64,000 bases of DNA. Origin: Phallus indusiatus. Lineage: Eukaryota; Basidiomycota; Agaricomycetes; Phallales; Phallaceae. The stretch is taken from the NCBI GenBank assembly GCA_027605045.1, contig JAQFWX010000002.1:930001-994000 (forward strand), in the 5' to 3' direction. The notes beneath the pieces were generated by a model. It worked only from the letters and a program-made list of their open reading frames with translations. It searched no databases and had not been told where the DNA came from. This document shows positions 23,686 to 34,638 of this stretch, piece after piece. The first letter of the stretch is position 1. The number at the start of each line of letters is the position of its first letter. The translations under genes and the position numbers were made by a program.

Positions 23686-25594
23686 ATGTCATCAGAAATT
23701 GAGCAATTTCTCCAGTTAGAGGATCTGTTGCAAGATAGTACGGCACTTACTTACAATACAGGTGAAAAACACTCCAGTATAAATATTTGACGATTGCTCA
23801 TGCAGCCCTCACGGGTCATCCCTATCTCTTAGTGTCAGCCACTTCCTTGGTGTTATATGAAATAATCATCACTTTCCCGGATGAGCTTCGGTTTATATGG
23901 AGGTATGTCATTGCTCCCTGTTAAGTCGAGGGATCATTTCTGAATAGGCCTTATGAACTGATAGAGCCCGGTGGTCATTAGTCACTATCCTTTATCTTTT
24001 GACTCGATACTTTGCGCTCATATTTCTGATCATCTGTTCACACGGTGAGACCTAGAAATTTCATATTTCCCTGACAAGTTTAACTGATTCTCCCTTCGGA
24101 TTTAAGTTGCCGTCAGCACTCACTTATCTGCTGAAGTAAATTCTTTCACTAGTCTGTGGAGTCTAACATTCTAATAACTTTCCTTAGTTGTAAGGAGAAA
24201 CAGTTAACCAATGGCTCTCATAATCATGATGAATTTATAGCTGTGGACCTTTCGGTTCTTTTCAGATATGGTGTTTATCAAATTCTTGATTTCATTTTTG
24301 TCAAAAAGTAATATACTTATCTTTAATTGCTAGGGGTCCTTCGGTGCTTGTTCCTGCGGTTGATATTCTTATCATGCTCCGAATATATGCGCTATACAAT
24401 CAGAACAAATGGAGTATGTCTATGTATTTTTGGATTTAATCTTATCCTTTTTGTTGTAATAGTTCGTGGTGTTTTGGGAGTCTTTTGGCTGGGTAAGAAA
24501 TTCTGCCGTTGTACATAAATGAAATTGCTCTTATCTTTCGAACGGCAGCCGAGACAGCAGTATGCTTTCATTCTTACAGTCGGTTGACACGAGAAATTAA
24601 AGTCAGACTCAGATCATTTTGTCTTTGACAGGCTTAGGTTTTGGTCCTAATAAAGGAGCAATGCCAAATCCGTTGCCGGGTATATTGCCAGAGTGTTTCC
24701 CTAATGACCCATTCAGTGTCCACAACCTCGTCCTTGGAGGGTAAGCCCGTTAGCTGCTCTTTTCAATTACCTTAACACCATTTCAGGAGCATCGCTATTG
24801 GATTTCAAAGTAACCGCGAAGAGAATTTAGAATTTACAGTACTGACTGGTCCCTTCAGCAATTTATCTGGCTCTAGCATTATACAAATTGATCCAGCAGT
24901 ACAAACAGAGTCGGCTTTTTACACCGCTTTTGGAAACTTTCTTTCGGTGAGAGTAACTTTCGATAGTCGCCTTCATTGGTTTTGAAATATCTGCGACACC
25001 CAACAAAAGGGATGGCACTTTATATTGCTTCAAGTACGTGTGCGAGTGCTCTTTTACACTGTTCGACCTGACAATCTTCTTGTAGCATTTTAGGTATTAT
25101 TTACTACCTGAGATTCGAACTTCAGATTCAACGTCGGCTATGGCGTGTGCTATTCAGCCACATATATTCTAGTTGCCATTTTCGCACAAACTAATACAGC
25201 AGGCACTCCATTACAAGGAGTGGGAGTGATGTAAGTTTGACTTGTAATGCTAGCGAGCTTATGATACAATAATTCTCTTATATTAGATGGCTCGTCTCAA
25301 TTGTCTCAATCACTGTTGGTTTTACATTTACAAAACCTCTGGGCCCGATGCTGACTATTAACTCATATCATCATTTGCTTGGCGAAATTTTAGGCTGGGA
25401 GATTGGTTCTCAATCTCAGGATGGTCCATGCCAACGCTTCAAATCATAATAGCGACCCAAATGACCAATCATCCTATGGACTTCAAATGAGGGGCATCAG
25501 TCAGTACAATGTCAAGCCCGATACTAATCCTCGCCCTCCGCCGCCACCCATTATTGATGTGTACCAAGTCCCCAGGTTCTCGTGGCAGGTATAG
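23686..25594 (+). CDS. DUF6533-type integral membrane protein, copy B
   Basis: Tandem paralog of the preceding gene. First exons: 23686-23761, 23806-23902, 23965-24044, 24107-24135. Then follow VPAVDILIMLRIYALYN (near 24345), GVLGVFWLG, LGFGPNKGAMPNPLPG, NDPFSVHNLVLGG, IYLALALYKLIQQYKQSR, RDGTLYCF, GYGVCYSATYILVAIFAQTN, and a last exon with GRLVLNLRMVHAN that ends in a Pro-rich tail at 25594. Hydrophobic segments suggest about seven membrane helices with a cytosolic tail. The junction after 24135 (SAE into CKEKQL) does not keep frame with any GT-AG pair I can find, so the middle is provisional. The family is secure at the DUF level; its function is unknown. Confidence 0.72.
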
Positions 25595-27319
25595 TTTTGC
25601 ACTGATGCTGAATCACATCTTGTGTGGCTAATATGGGGTTTCTGAAAACATTTGTCATAAATTTTTGTTCAATCGTCTGTTTGTTGTAGGATCTGTATTC
25701 TTGTAAGAGTATTAGAGAAAGAAAATATCTGACTGCCACATGTACCAATATATTATTCAGAAGTTTTTTTTTTCACTTTTAGAGCTATGTTATTCTTATT
25801 TCGAAAATTTCACCATCCGAAAGTCTATTTTTGATATGATAATGTATACGTCGCGTGCTGATAATGAACGTTAGCGAGACTCTAATAACACAGGAAAACA
25901 AAATAAACAAGCAAGTTTTATAATAGATTTTAATATACACATACAATACTACTATTATTCATAGTCCGGGATCAGTATAAGGATGTCCTGGTTCCCGGGC
26001 CCGTTGCTTCCACATTGCGCACACACGTATAATTCTCACGAGTTTAGCAACATTTGTATTGCTTAATTCTCGCGCAATAGACTCACAACCGCCGGCCCAA
26101 GATGATTCACCGTTGAGTATCTGACTAAAACTGCCCAACCTGCTTGTCGAGTCAGTAGTGACTAGTGACTCGTCATACTAGCCGGCCCAAAGCTCCTCCC
26201 CTTCGTCCCCCTCCTTGGGTGCAACGGTGTGTCGCGCATTCTTCTTTGAAATTTGGGAACCAAGCGTTTTAAAACCAGGAAGGTTGGAAACATGTGTATG
26301 AACAGCGTTGTATTGCGCTACGTGGGATTTTTTTTCATTCGTTAGTTCTTTACGATGTGATCCTGTATATCCATCGGGAGTGGTCGATCCCCCATTCTCC
26401 CGATTTACGATGACGATCCTCAAAGTGGTCTGAGTACACTTTAACGACCACTAAACCAGCTACACTTAAAATGTGCATCAGTAACTGCTATAAAGTATTT
26501 TTTTCAGACGTCGAGTGAAATCACCTTCGCCCCGCAGACAACTATAGTGCCCCGAAAGTTTGTCAAATCTCCGAGTTGACTTCGTACTGAGTTCAGCCAG
26601 TTCGTCTGGAGCGGTGCGTTTCTTGATCAGCCTATGTCTCCGAATGAGCGTCGTGCTCGGCGTCCGATACAAAACGTAGACACATCCGATTCCCAGCGAA
26701 AAGTAGTTCAGCTACTCTCATCCAGGTGGAGCAAGAGAAACAGTCAAATCAAGATGGAGGATGATAATTTCGCTTTAGGCAATGTCGTGACTTTTACACA
26801 CACACACTTCGTAAGAGCGCGAGGTTATCATCATACGGCAACGGGTACCGCACCAATTCAGTGGAATGAGCTCCGATATATAACGTCCGTTGACATCGAT
26901 GAACGGTCTTTTGTCAAAGAAAGCCTTCTTCATAAGGTCGGCTTTGTCTAGTACAGACCAACGTTAACCATCGGCGATGCCGCGACGTGGGTAACTACAT
27001 TTGACCACGTCCGGGTTTTACTTTACTGCCGAGCAAGTGTTTGAAGCCAGAAGGCCTGAGCCTCTGATGTTGTGAAATAACTAGTACTATGGAAGATACA
27101 CAATTATGTAGCCGCCTACACTATGTATAATGAAATTGAGAATATTCGGTAATGTTTAAACAGCATATTACAGGATCGTGTCAGGTATCTGTTAAGTTGA
27201 AAAGAAAAGCGCTCAGAACAAACAATCTCAGTACATAAACAATAAAAGGGCATCTTGGTTTACTAGAAAACCCTCTATCAAGCCCCTGAAAAAAAAAGAC
27301 TGAGCGTTCAAGCTCAATA
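25595..27319. other. Intergenic with gene fragment
   Basis: Apart from the FAD-oxygenase fragment annotated at 26262-26462, nothing is recognised. A 105-codon plus frame at 26634-26951 starts with ATG but shows no family features. Confidence 0.4.
26262..26462 (-). pseudogene. Fragment of FAD-dependent oxygenase N-terminal region
   Basis: On the minus strand the translation LVVVKVYSDHFED, then GYTGSHRK, HVAQYNAVHTHVSNLP, matches in order the segment LLAARVCADHFED, GHAGSHRQ, HVAQYNAAHIYQPL in exon 2 of the full gene at 34639-36763. The glycine motif before it is missing, the frame shifts near the DHFED segment, and nothing of the rest of the gene follows. It is a partial, decayed duplicate about 10 kb from the intact gene. 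It could also derive from another family member. Confidence 0.7.
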
Positions 27320-30300
27320 TCAATACTCTTGATCTTCAACCATACCCCATTCACCAACTGGACCTAATCCGGCTGCATCTGTGTCTCGACCCCAACTCGT
27401 ACTCGAACCCCATGTCGACGAGCCATGTGTAGAATCTGGAGGAGTGAGCTGATAATGCGAGGAACCGTCCGAGGCTTTCGCAGCATTGTTGTGGACGTGA
27501 TTAGGATTGTGACCATGCGGGAACTGAGGCTGATCGCTATGCCATGAGCGGCCAGCGTGCGAAGGATGAAAATGAGGATTCGAATAGTTTCGAGCTATAC
27601 GTTGAGTGTTAGAACTTCTTTCGCTGTTTACAATTTTTTCCAGAAATTGCAATCGATTTTTTAACTCTTCATTCTCTTCTTTCGTCGCGAGTTGATCCTC
27701 CTTGACCCGTTGACACTCAGCGACAAGTTTCTGCTCGTTGCTTGCACCCTGTCCACGCGTCATATAAGACATCTGTAGCTTAGCCGCTGTTGCTTCAGCA
27801 CGAAGTACATCTCGCTCCTGTTTTGAGCGCTTAACATCCCCAGCGAGCTCCTTCAGCTGAAGGGCAAGAAAAAGTTCGGGGTCATCCGCTGACTTGTAAT
27901 CCGCAATCATCCTGCTATGGCGCGACGTATCGCCCGGATGTAACAACTGAATTGTTTCTTGATATAAGCACTCAATGTCCGACGAGTTTGTTGTATTCTT
28001 CGCTGGACGTTGGGACTGTGCAGATGATGCAGGCGTCTCAGGTGGCGTGTTGGGGGTATGCTGAGCTTTAACAGATCTGTTTACGGATGAGCGCTGGATT
28101 CGATCGTGCAACGCGGTGGTGTTATTTGGAGCCCTTAAGCTTGGTACACCGAAACGACGTGGATAAACTAGTGACGAGGCGGTTTTTTTAGGCATTGCCG
28201 AGGTGGATGCATCAAGTTTTCTCTGTCTCCCTTTCGGATAATCCACAGGAGGACCAACCTTGACGGATATTTGATTGTCAAATCGCCGAACTTTGGATAA
28301 CAGAGATTGAGGTGAATTGAAAGGTTGGGAGGGGTTGACTGGTGATGGCGAGATTGACAAAGGTACCACAGTATTGTGTTTTGGAGTACGAATACTGAGC
28401 GGATATAGGCTTGGAGGAGACACAGTCAAAGTCAGTTCGCGATCAGTTGGACCGGACGGCACAATATCCGGTCTTTGTCGTTTCCGGGAAGATCGGGAAT
28501 GAACATCTGGGAGATATGGAACATCCACGAAAACCCTTTTTTTCAGGTCAGGACGTACAGTATTGGAATGTTGATTACTTGAAGATGAGGTTGAAGCTTG
28601 AGAGTTAGATGATGGCGATGGCAATGGCAATTTGACTATGGTATCTCCAGATAATGTATTTCGATACAGACTCATCGTGTAAGTCAAAGGTAGATCATCT
28701 TCTAAGTCGGTCAATGGTGTCAGACATCCACTGCTGCCACCGGTGGACTGGCTGCGAAGCTAGAGAATATAGCTGTTAATATCAGCGCTTCAATAAGCCC
28801 TAAACAAGGAAAGCCAGACCTTGTCTACAGGTGTAGAATATACTGAAGACTCAGCACGAGAATCACCGACGAGAAGTTCATTTTCATTATTTGTCCGTGA
28901 ACATTCCAAGTCAAGCTCGTTTGGGTCATCTGAAGCATCTGCGAGGGATTTGACGAAGACGGTTTTGTCGTAAAATCCGGGTTTGGAGCGCTTAGAGTCT
29001 AGGGGACGACAATCCGGAAATGACAGAGAAGCTTTGGCTAGGCGTTCGGAGTGTTCACCACTGTACATAAAATGTACCGAGTTTGTAGGGAGACCATGTT
29101 TTTCGGGATTGTACTGGTGTCTTGCATGCCATTTATGAGATCCGTGCTGATACACGAGAAGAATTTCTGCTGAATGAATATTGCGGACCTTAAGGGCATG
29201 TTTAAAACAAAGCCCTCTATGGCACAGAGGACAATGTAAAACGTGCTGTGATGGTAAATGGTGTGGTTTTTGAAAGCGCTGGCAAACGGCATATTCACGT
29301 TTACTCTAGTAAGGGTTAATAGGGTAAAATACCTGAGTAATCGTGAACATACGCGAGTGTTTTCTCGAGCCCGTGTGCGATACAGACAGGCGGCTGCAAA
29401 GATGGAGATATGAGAAGAGCCCATCATGTCGCATGACCAGTTGAGCCGGATAGGCTGCTTTATATGCCGGCTTAGTGTTATTGCGGCTTTGTTTCTTTCG
29501 TTGACTAAATCGATGAATGGTATAACTTGATGTGGTTTCATGTGTTCGGCACCACAGTGACAAGAACGTCCTTCGACATAACAGTTTGGGCAGCATATGT
29601 ATGCATCGGTGTGATCTGAGTCGCAACATTTCATACAAGCTAGGAAAGATTGGAAAATATCGGCGCCGCAGAAATCACATGAGTAAACGAAGGGAGAATC
29701 AGAGTCACTGGTATCCAAATCAGGCAAAGATGTCCTCGCAGGGGTCCATTCTTCTACAAGAATTCTGTCAAAAAGGTTGAGAATTTTGAGTGTAGTGGAA
29801 GCTAGGTCGGGGTCGGAGAATGTTTTGCTCAAACGTTGGGTATAGGCCTGTAGAACCCGGAATACGGTTAGCTTGACACGATAGACCTCTGGTCGACAAA
29901 CTCTGTGTAGTATAGTTAAGTATCGGATTAAGCACGAAGAATGAGAAAGAAACCAAACCTATGATAAGATAGAAGTTCGGAATGCAGAGAGTACTCCAGA
30001 CTCTTTAGTCCCATTCGACTCCAGCTCGTCTTGATGGTAATACCACCAGCATTGACAACTTGGTGACAACTCCGAGGAGGAACAAGGACCAGGTCTCCGA
30101 GACGCTGCTCTGCGCAATACACCGTAAACGGAGCATTGCGGAACTCTTCGACGGTTAATTTGCGCGACTCCAAATCTAAGTCGGTACATAACTTGTTTCT
30201 GAAATATATTGATGGTTTATCTTCGTCTATGCGACCTGTCTCTGACATAAACCAGAAGGCTGAACCGTGTTCTGAGGCGTAACACATAAGGTTGTGGCCG

Positions 30301-31065
30301 AATGAACCGCAAGGGTCTTTATGTGCTGGAGTAAATGTTTCGCCAATGCCGACATAGCACATTAACGTCTCCGGTCTCTCCTATAAGCTCTGTAATGAGA
30401 ACTGAAGAAAGCATGTAATAAAGATGTTCTACCTTCAGGGAAAGATGGGAGAGCAAATCATTAGATCCCAGCGGGTGGCAGTGCTCTGGAAGAAATTCTC
30501 GAAGCCATTGTTCCCATGATACAGGACAAGGAAGATCTTTGCCGTATAGATTATTCTCTACCGATGTAAGTATGAATGGGAGGCAACGTAAAACGAAAGT
30601 CGGCGAGGGATACCTTGAAGACGATCATCTTTGAGAATTTGCTGATAATGATTGATCAACCCGTCAAGCGGCATTTGAGAGTCTGTGGATGTTCTGAAGT
30701 CGCGTGCGGAGATTGCTGCATAAAATGACTTGGGATCAGGAGGACATAATGCGGCTGCAGATAGACGGCATACATTGCTCCGATTCCTCCAAAAATCCTT
30801 CGACGCTGAATCTCCTAAAATCCCAGTTCGGCCGTTTATCCCAATCTTCGACAATCAGTGGAACTCCAGATTGCTCATGTTCGCATATCTTAGCGACGAC
30901 AGTTTCAAGAGACTCCAAAGCCGAGATACGAGGTACAGGGAGGAAATTGGAACTGCTCTGAACTAGCGAATCTTCGGACCATGTCGCCGGTGAGTTGTCA
31001 TCTAGTCATAATCAAAATTGCGTCGGCGCTGTTAAAGACGACTACTGAATATTACCATGGATCAT
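27320..31065 (-). CDS. JmjC-domain protein with Cys-rich zinc regions and coiled coil
   Basis: Likely nuclear Fe(II)/2-oxoglutarate dioxygenase of the histone-demethylase type. Exons (minus): 31056-31065, 30774-31001, 30614-30715, 30433-30557, 29959-30380, 29353-29902, 28820-29278, 27320-28759, giving 1111 residues. JmjC core: CYVGIGETFTPAHKD with Fe ligands H175 and D177, then FGHNLMCYASE, LGDLVLVPPRSCHQVVNAG with third ligand H261, so the metal site looks intact. A Cys/His-rich block follows (FCGADIF, CMKCCDSDHTDAYICCPNCY, SCHCGAEH), then CPLCHRGLCFKH. The last exon is low-complexity with a predicted coiled coil around ELAGDVKRSKQERDVL and EENEELKNRLQFLEKIV. Exon 1 codes only MIH plus one base; it is the only way I find to supply an ATG. 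Substrate not inferable. Confidence 0.85.
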
Positions 31066-31200
31066 CGTTGGCGTAAACGACGGTGCATCAACGAAAAGAG
31101 AAACGAGTCGACGACGGACCGGACGTGGACATGTGACACTTGTGACACAGTGACTGTTGGAAGATCACGACGTTTTCGAACTTGTCCTCGTCCCCCCAAA
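31066..31200. promoter_or_regulatory. Shared promoter of head-to-head gene pair
   Basis: Only 135 bp separate the start codons of the JmjC gene (-) and the RING gene (+), so their promoters and 5' UTRs must overlap. An in-frame upstream ATG at 31057 could even start the RING protein inside the JmjC first exon. Confidence 0.6.
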
Positions 31201-32778
31201 ATGTCCACCATTTCTAACAAACAACCAGAGTTTGACTATTGGGAATTTGTGCACTGCGCTGTCTGTTTTCTCCCGTTTTCAGTCGATGACAAGGACTCAG
31301 ATTCGCACCCGCCGACGGTGCCATTTTGGCTCACCGAATGCGGTCATACTGTGTGCAATTCACATCTAAGTTGGTTCATCCGCCAGCTTCTTTTTGATGA
31401 GATATCATTATTTAACGAAACTCTCATCAGAGTCGGATCAAAGTTGTGCCGCGTGTGCAGCCCCAAATATTCAACTCATTCCGCTGCAACGAGAGGTACG
31501 CGAGGTTCCCATTTAGGACAGGCAGATTTAATCTCTCATGGATATAGTTGTCTCCACCAATGAATGAATGGTTTCGGCCTCTTTGTCGTACACTAGACGC
31601 TGTGTCTGCAACAGTGCGATTTCAGCAAGACACGATGGCTGCCTTGGTCCGTTTCTACAAAGGAAAGTGCATGCAGCAACGTGCGACAATCAACAGGGCC
31701 AGAGAAGTGGCCATAGAAAACAAAGCTCTACGAAGGTTGGATGCTTAGCTTTGTTTGATTTCCGATGTTGCTTCAATAAACTCGTATTAGCCAGATCGAA
31801 CAACTTCAGCAAGAAAATATCCGACTTCGTCAAGCCACAGGCACCAACAACAACCCAGGACAACGCTTTGCTAGTCACAATAGACCCCAGTCTTTTAACG
31901 GTTCTGCCTCGTTTGAGTCTGGTGAGCTTCGAAACGTCAATGGGAAAAGACCGATGGCTCCTCCGCAAGGTTTCAGGTAGATAGCCTCGCTTCTTGTCTT
32001 CATGTATTTACGTCTTACTAATGTTTGGTTCGGTAACGTTGAATAAGCTCGTCTCCACCTAGAATAGTGACCACGCCAATACCCCCATCACGACTGACTC
32101 TACCGCAAAACCATCCCCAGCCCGAGTCTCGGCATGACAGGCCTGACGATATCGACCAAAATAGGGATTCATTACATCTTCCGAGCTCATCTCGATTTGG
32201 GTTGCTTGTCTCGCTTTCTTTGAACGCATATACATTCCTAACGTTTTGATTCTAACCGTGTAGCCAATTCGCTTATCAGCCTCCCCAAACACCCCAGCCT
32301 CCATCAGCATTGCACCAACAGCAGTTTAATTTCAGGCCTCAAATGTCAGCCACGCCATACCCTCGTGACGATGCTAATGATGTTAATAATTCACGACATG
32401 AGCCACGACGACAGCAGCAGCAGCAACGTTCAATGCCTCCACCTCCGACTCCGACACACAGACATCCACCATTATCCGTAAATGATCCTTCCAGGACAAC
32501 ACGCGGACAGTTTCGTCCGGCATCTACTTCTGTGTTAAATAGTATTCTTTCCATATTGACTTGAATTGAATTGTCTTCTCAAGACTTGCACAGGGACTGC
32601 AAACACCGAGTCCGACCGTTTCCAAGCAGGTCTGGGATCATTACCAAATCCAACAGTGCCAATGACTCCTTCAACGAATCGATTTTTTGCTCCCAAACCT
32701 CAGGTTGCCGACCTAAGTAGGAATGCCCACACCAATCTTGCCTCTGGATCACGTACGCCTTTTATACTGCCCCGCTAA
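31201..32778 (+). CDS. ZIP3/RNF212/HEI10-type RING protein
   Basis: Resembles meiotic SUMO/ubiquitin E3-like proteins that mark crossover sites. Exons: 31201-31369, 31431-31495, 31548-31735, 31791-31976, 32063-32200, 32264-32541, 32594-32778, giving 402 residues. The RING ligands are clear: C19-x2-C22, C47-x-H49-x2-C52-x2-H55, C62-x2-C65, the compact spacing of this family. Then PNIQLIPLQRELSPPMNEWF, a coiled coil (IENKALRRSQIEQLQQENIRL split to short pieces by an exon border) and a Pro/Gln/Ser-rich tail ending RTPFILPR. The last intron (32542-32593) was chosen because it keeps the tail frame; an earlier donor would give a different, shorter end. A start at 31057 would add 48 residues. Meiotic role is inference from domain order. 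Confidence 0.78.
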
Positions 32779-34638
32779 CGTTAAGTAATTATGTCGAACT
32801 ATCCTTATATTTGATTTATTACTTGTTATTCTTCCTCAGCTATACGTTTTCTGTAAGTAGCGTGCGCTAGTGAACCTCATGTTTTCCTTCGTAGATACCG
32901 AAGTTAATATACACAACACATTCATATTAGACTGCATCGCGAATACATAATTTGCGTTATACATGAAACTCTAAGTGGACATGGATAACTCCTTTCATAT
33001 GACCCGATATATGTGCGCACGAATTGCAAAATCGAATGGTGATAATAAAAACCTGTAACACAGCAAGCTCACAAGCCATTCCTTTCATTATCTTGTATGA
33101 CTTACTCAACCGCAGCATTGACGATCGCCAATTCCACAAGAAAATTGTGGAGGACACGCAATAGGTTCGCAAACAGCGAAATCTTCAGTTGTTAGCACAG
33201 CGGCAACAACAAACAAGAGAGACGAAACCGAGACGGTAGTTCCTGGTAAACACCAAAGCTGAGAAATGCTGGCTGAACTTAAATGTTAAGTTGTAAAAAA
33301 GAAACTCTTTCTCATATAGTTGAACACCAGTAAATCTCGGCCTTCAACATTAATGGACGGACCTCTTGCGAGTACTTTGTCAACCCCGAGCTTGGCAGTT
33401 GCAGGGGTGATCATGATGAGATACACTACTTGAAAGGTCTCATGATATGGGCATATTTACATGTCTCATGCTTATATGGCTGTACGTGTTATTCCCCAGT
33501 CAATATCTTCATAAACTTTACTAAAAACTCTCCAATATATGCATGTCATCAAAGATAGTAGGGCAAGCCGCACCTTGAAGTCTTTAAAGTTTTCGAAATC
33601 CTTGAGTACTGAGTAGCGTGATTCGATACATTATCTTAGAAAGAGATCACTTGTATTTTGCATCATCATTGACGGGTCCAAGAACATTGATCCTGTACCA
33701 TGCGAGCAACCTAATAGTGAGCGTTTGCACTTTATTCTCTAATTTCAAATAATCTGTCAATAGTCAGCTGCGGTTACTAAATAATACGTATACTATTGGC
33801 CCATTTTATATGGAAGGAATCTTCCACATGTGATAACGAAGTACAGAAATTGGAGTTATATGTAGAATGCTTTAAGGCCATGATGCTATTAACTCCTTCA
33901 TCCCCTTCAACAAGTAAATTGCCAAGGGACACCGCTTGTACAGTAATATATCTCCTCGTCAGATCTTTGGGTGCTTTTTGGGCCCAGATGTGAGACTGCA
34001 ACCTCAAAGTTCAAGGTTCAACGTTACAACAGCCTCAACGCATTAGCATAGCTAATTTTGCATCAACAACCATGATTCCCAAAGGAGCGGAAATTTACTA
34101 ACCTAAAAAGGAAGTAATAGTACCAGTTGTGAAAGTAATAAAAGAAGAAAAAGGAACTAGGGTGATATGGATAACCAGAGCCGTGGATTGTTGAGGTTTC
34201 ACAAACACCTGCCAGGCTGTTTTATGTATATTGGCACTCCAAGAGAGGGGATTTGGGTCCACTGTGCCAGGTTCAGGGTTTACGTGAGCAAAAAAAATCA
34301 ACCGAGCGTGGTTGTAGCGTGCATCAATAGCAATCTAACAGATTAACTGTACGTTCGACAACCAGAACAGGATCAAGGCTGTAACATGATGAGCTGGAAA
34401 CTGCCCTAAATAGAAGCGAAGACCACCTTGCGTGCACATGTATGTTTAAGCAGTCTTATATATTCTCCTTAATGTGTCTAACATTGGTAGAATGAGAAAA
34501 ATCGTAAATCATAATATGGAAAATTCAGAAACGAGCGTGTACGAAATACGAAAGTATAAGCATAAAAATATCGTAATGCAAAACGACCAGCGCTAAAGTC
34601 TTGCAATAAAAGATCATGACATATATCGTTCAATGCGA
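32779..34638. other. Intergenic, convergent 3' flanks
   Basis: AT-rich, no recognisable gene, RNA or repeat. Confidence 0.4.

Noticed and set aside
26634..26951. Plus-strand 105-codon frame with ATG
   Set aside because: No recognisable family, no splice context and no supporting neighbour.
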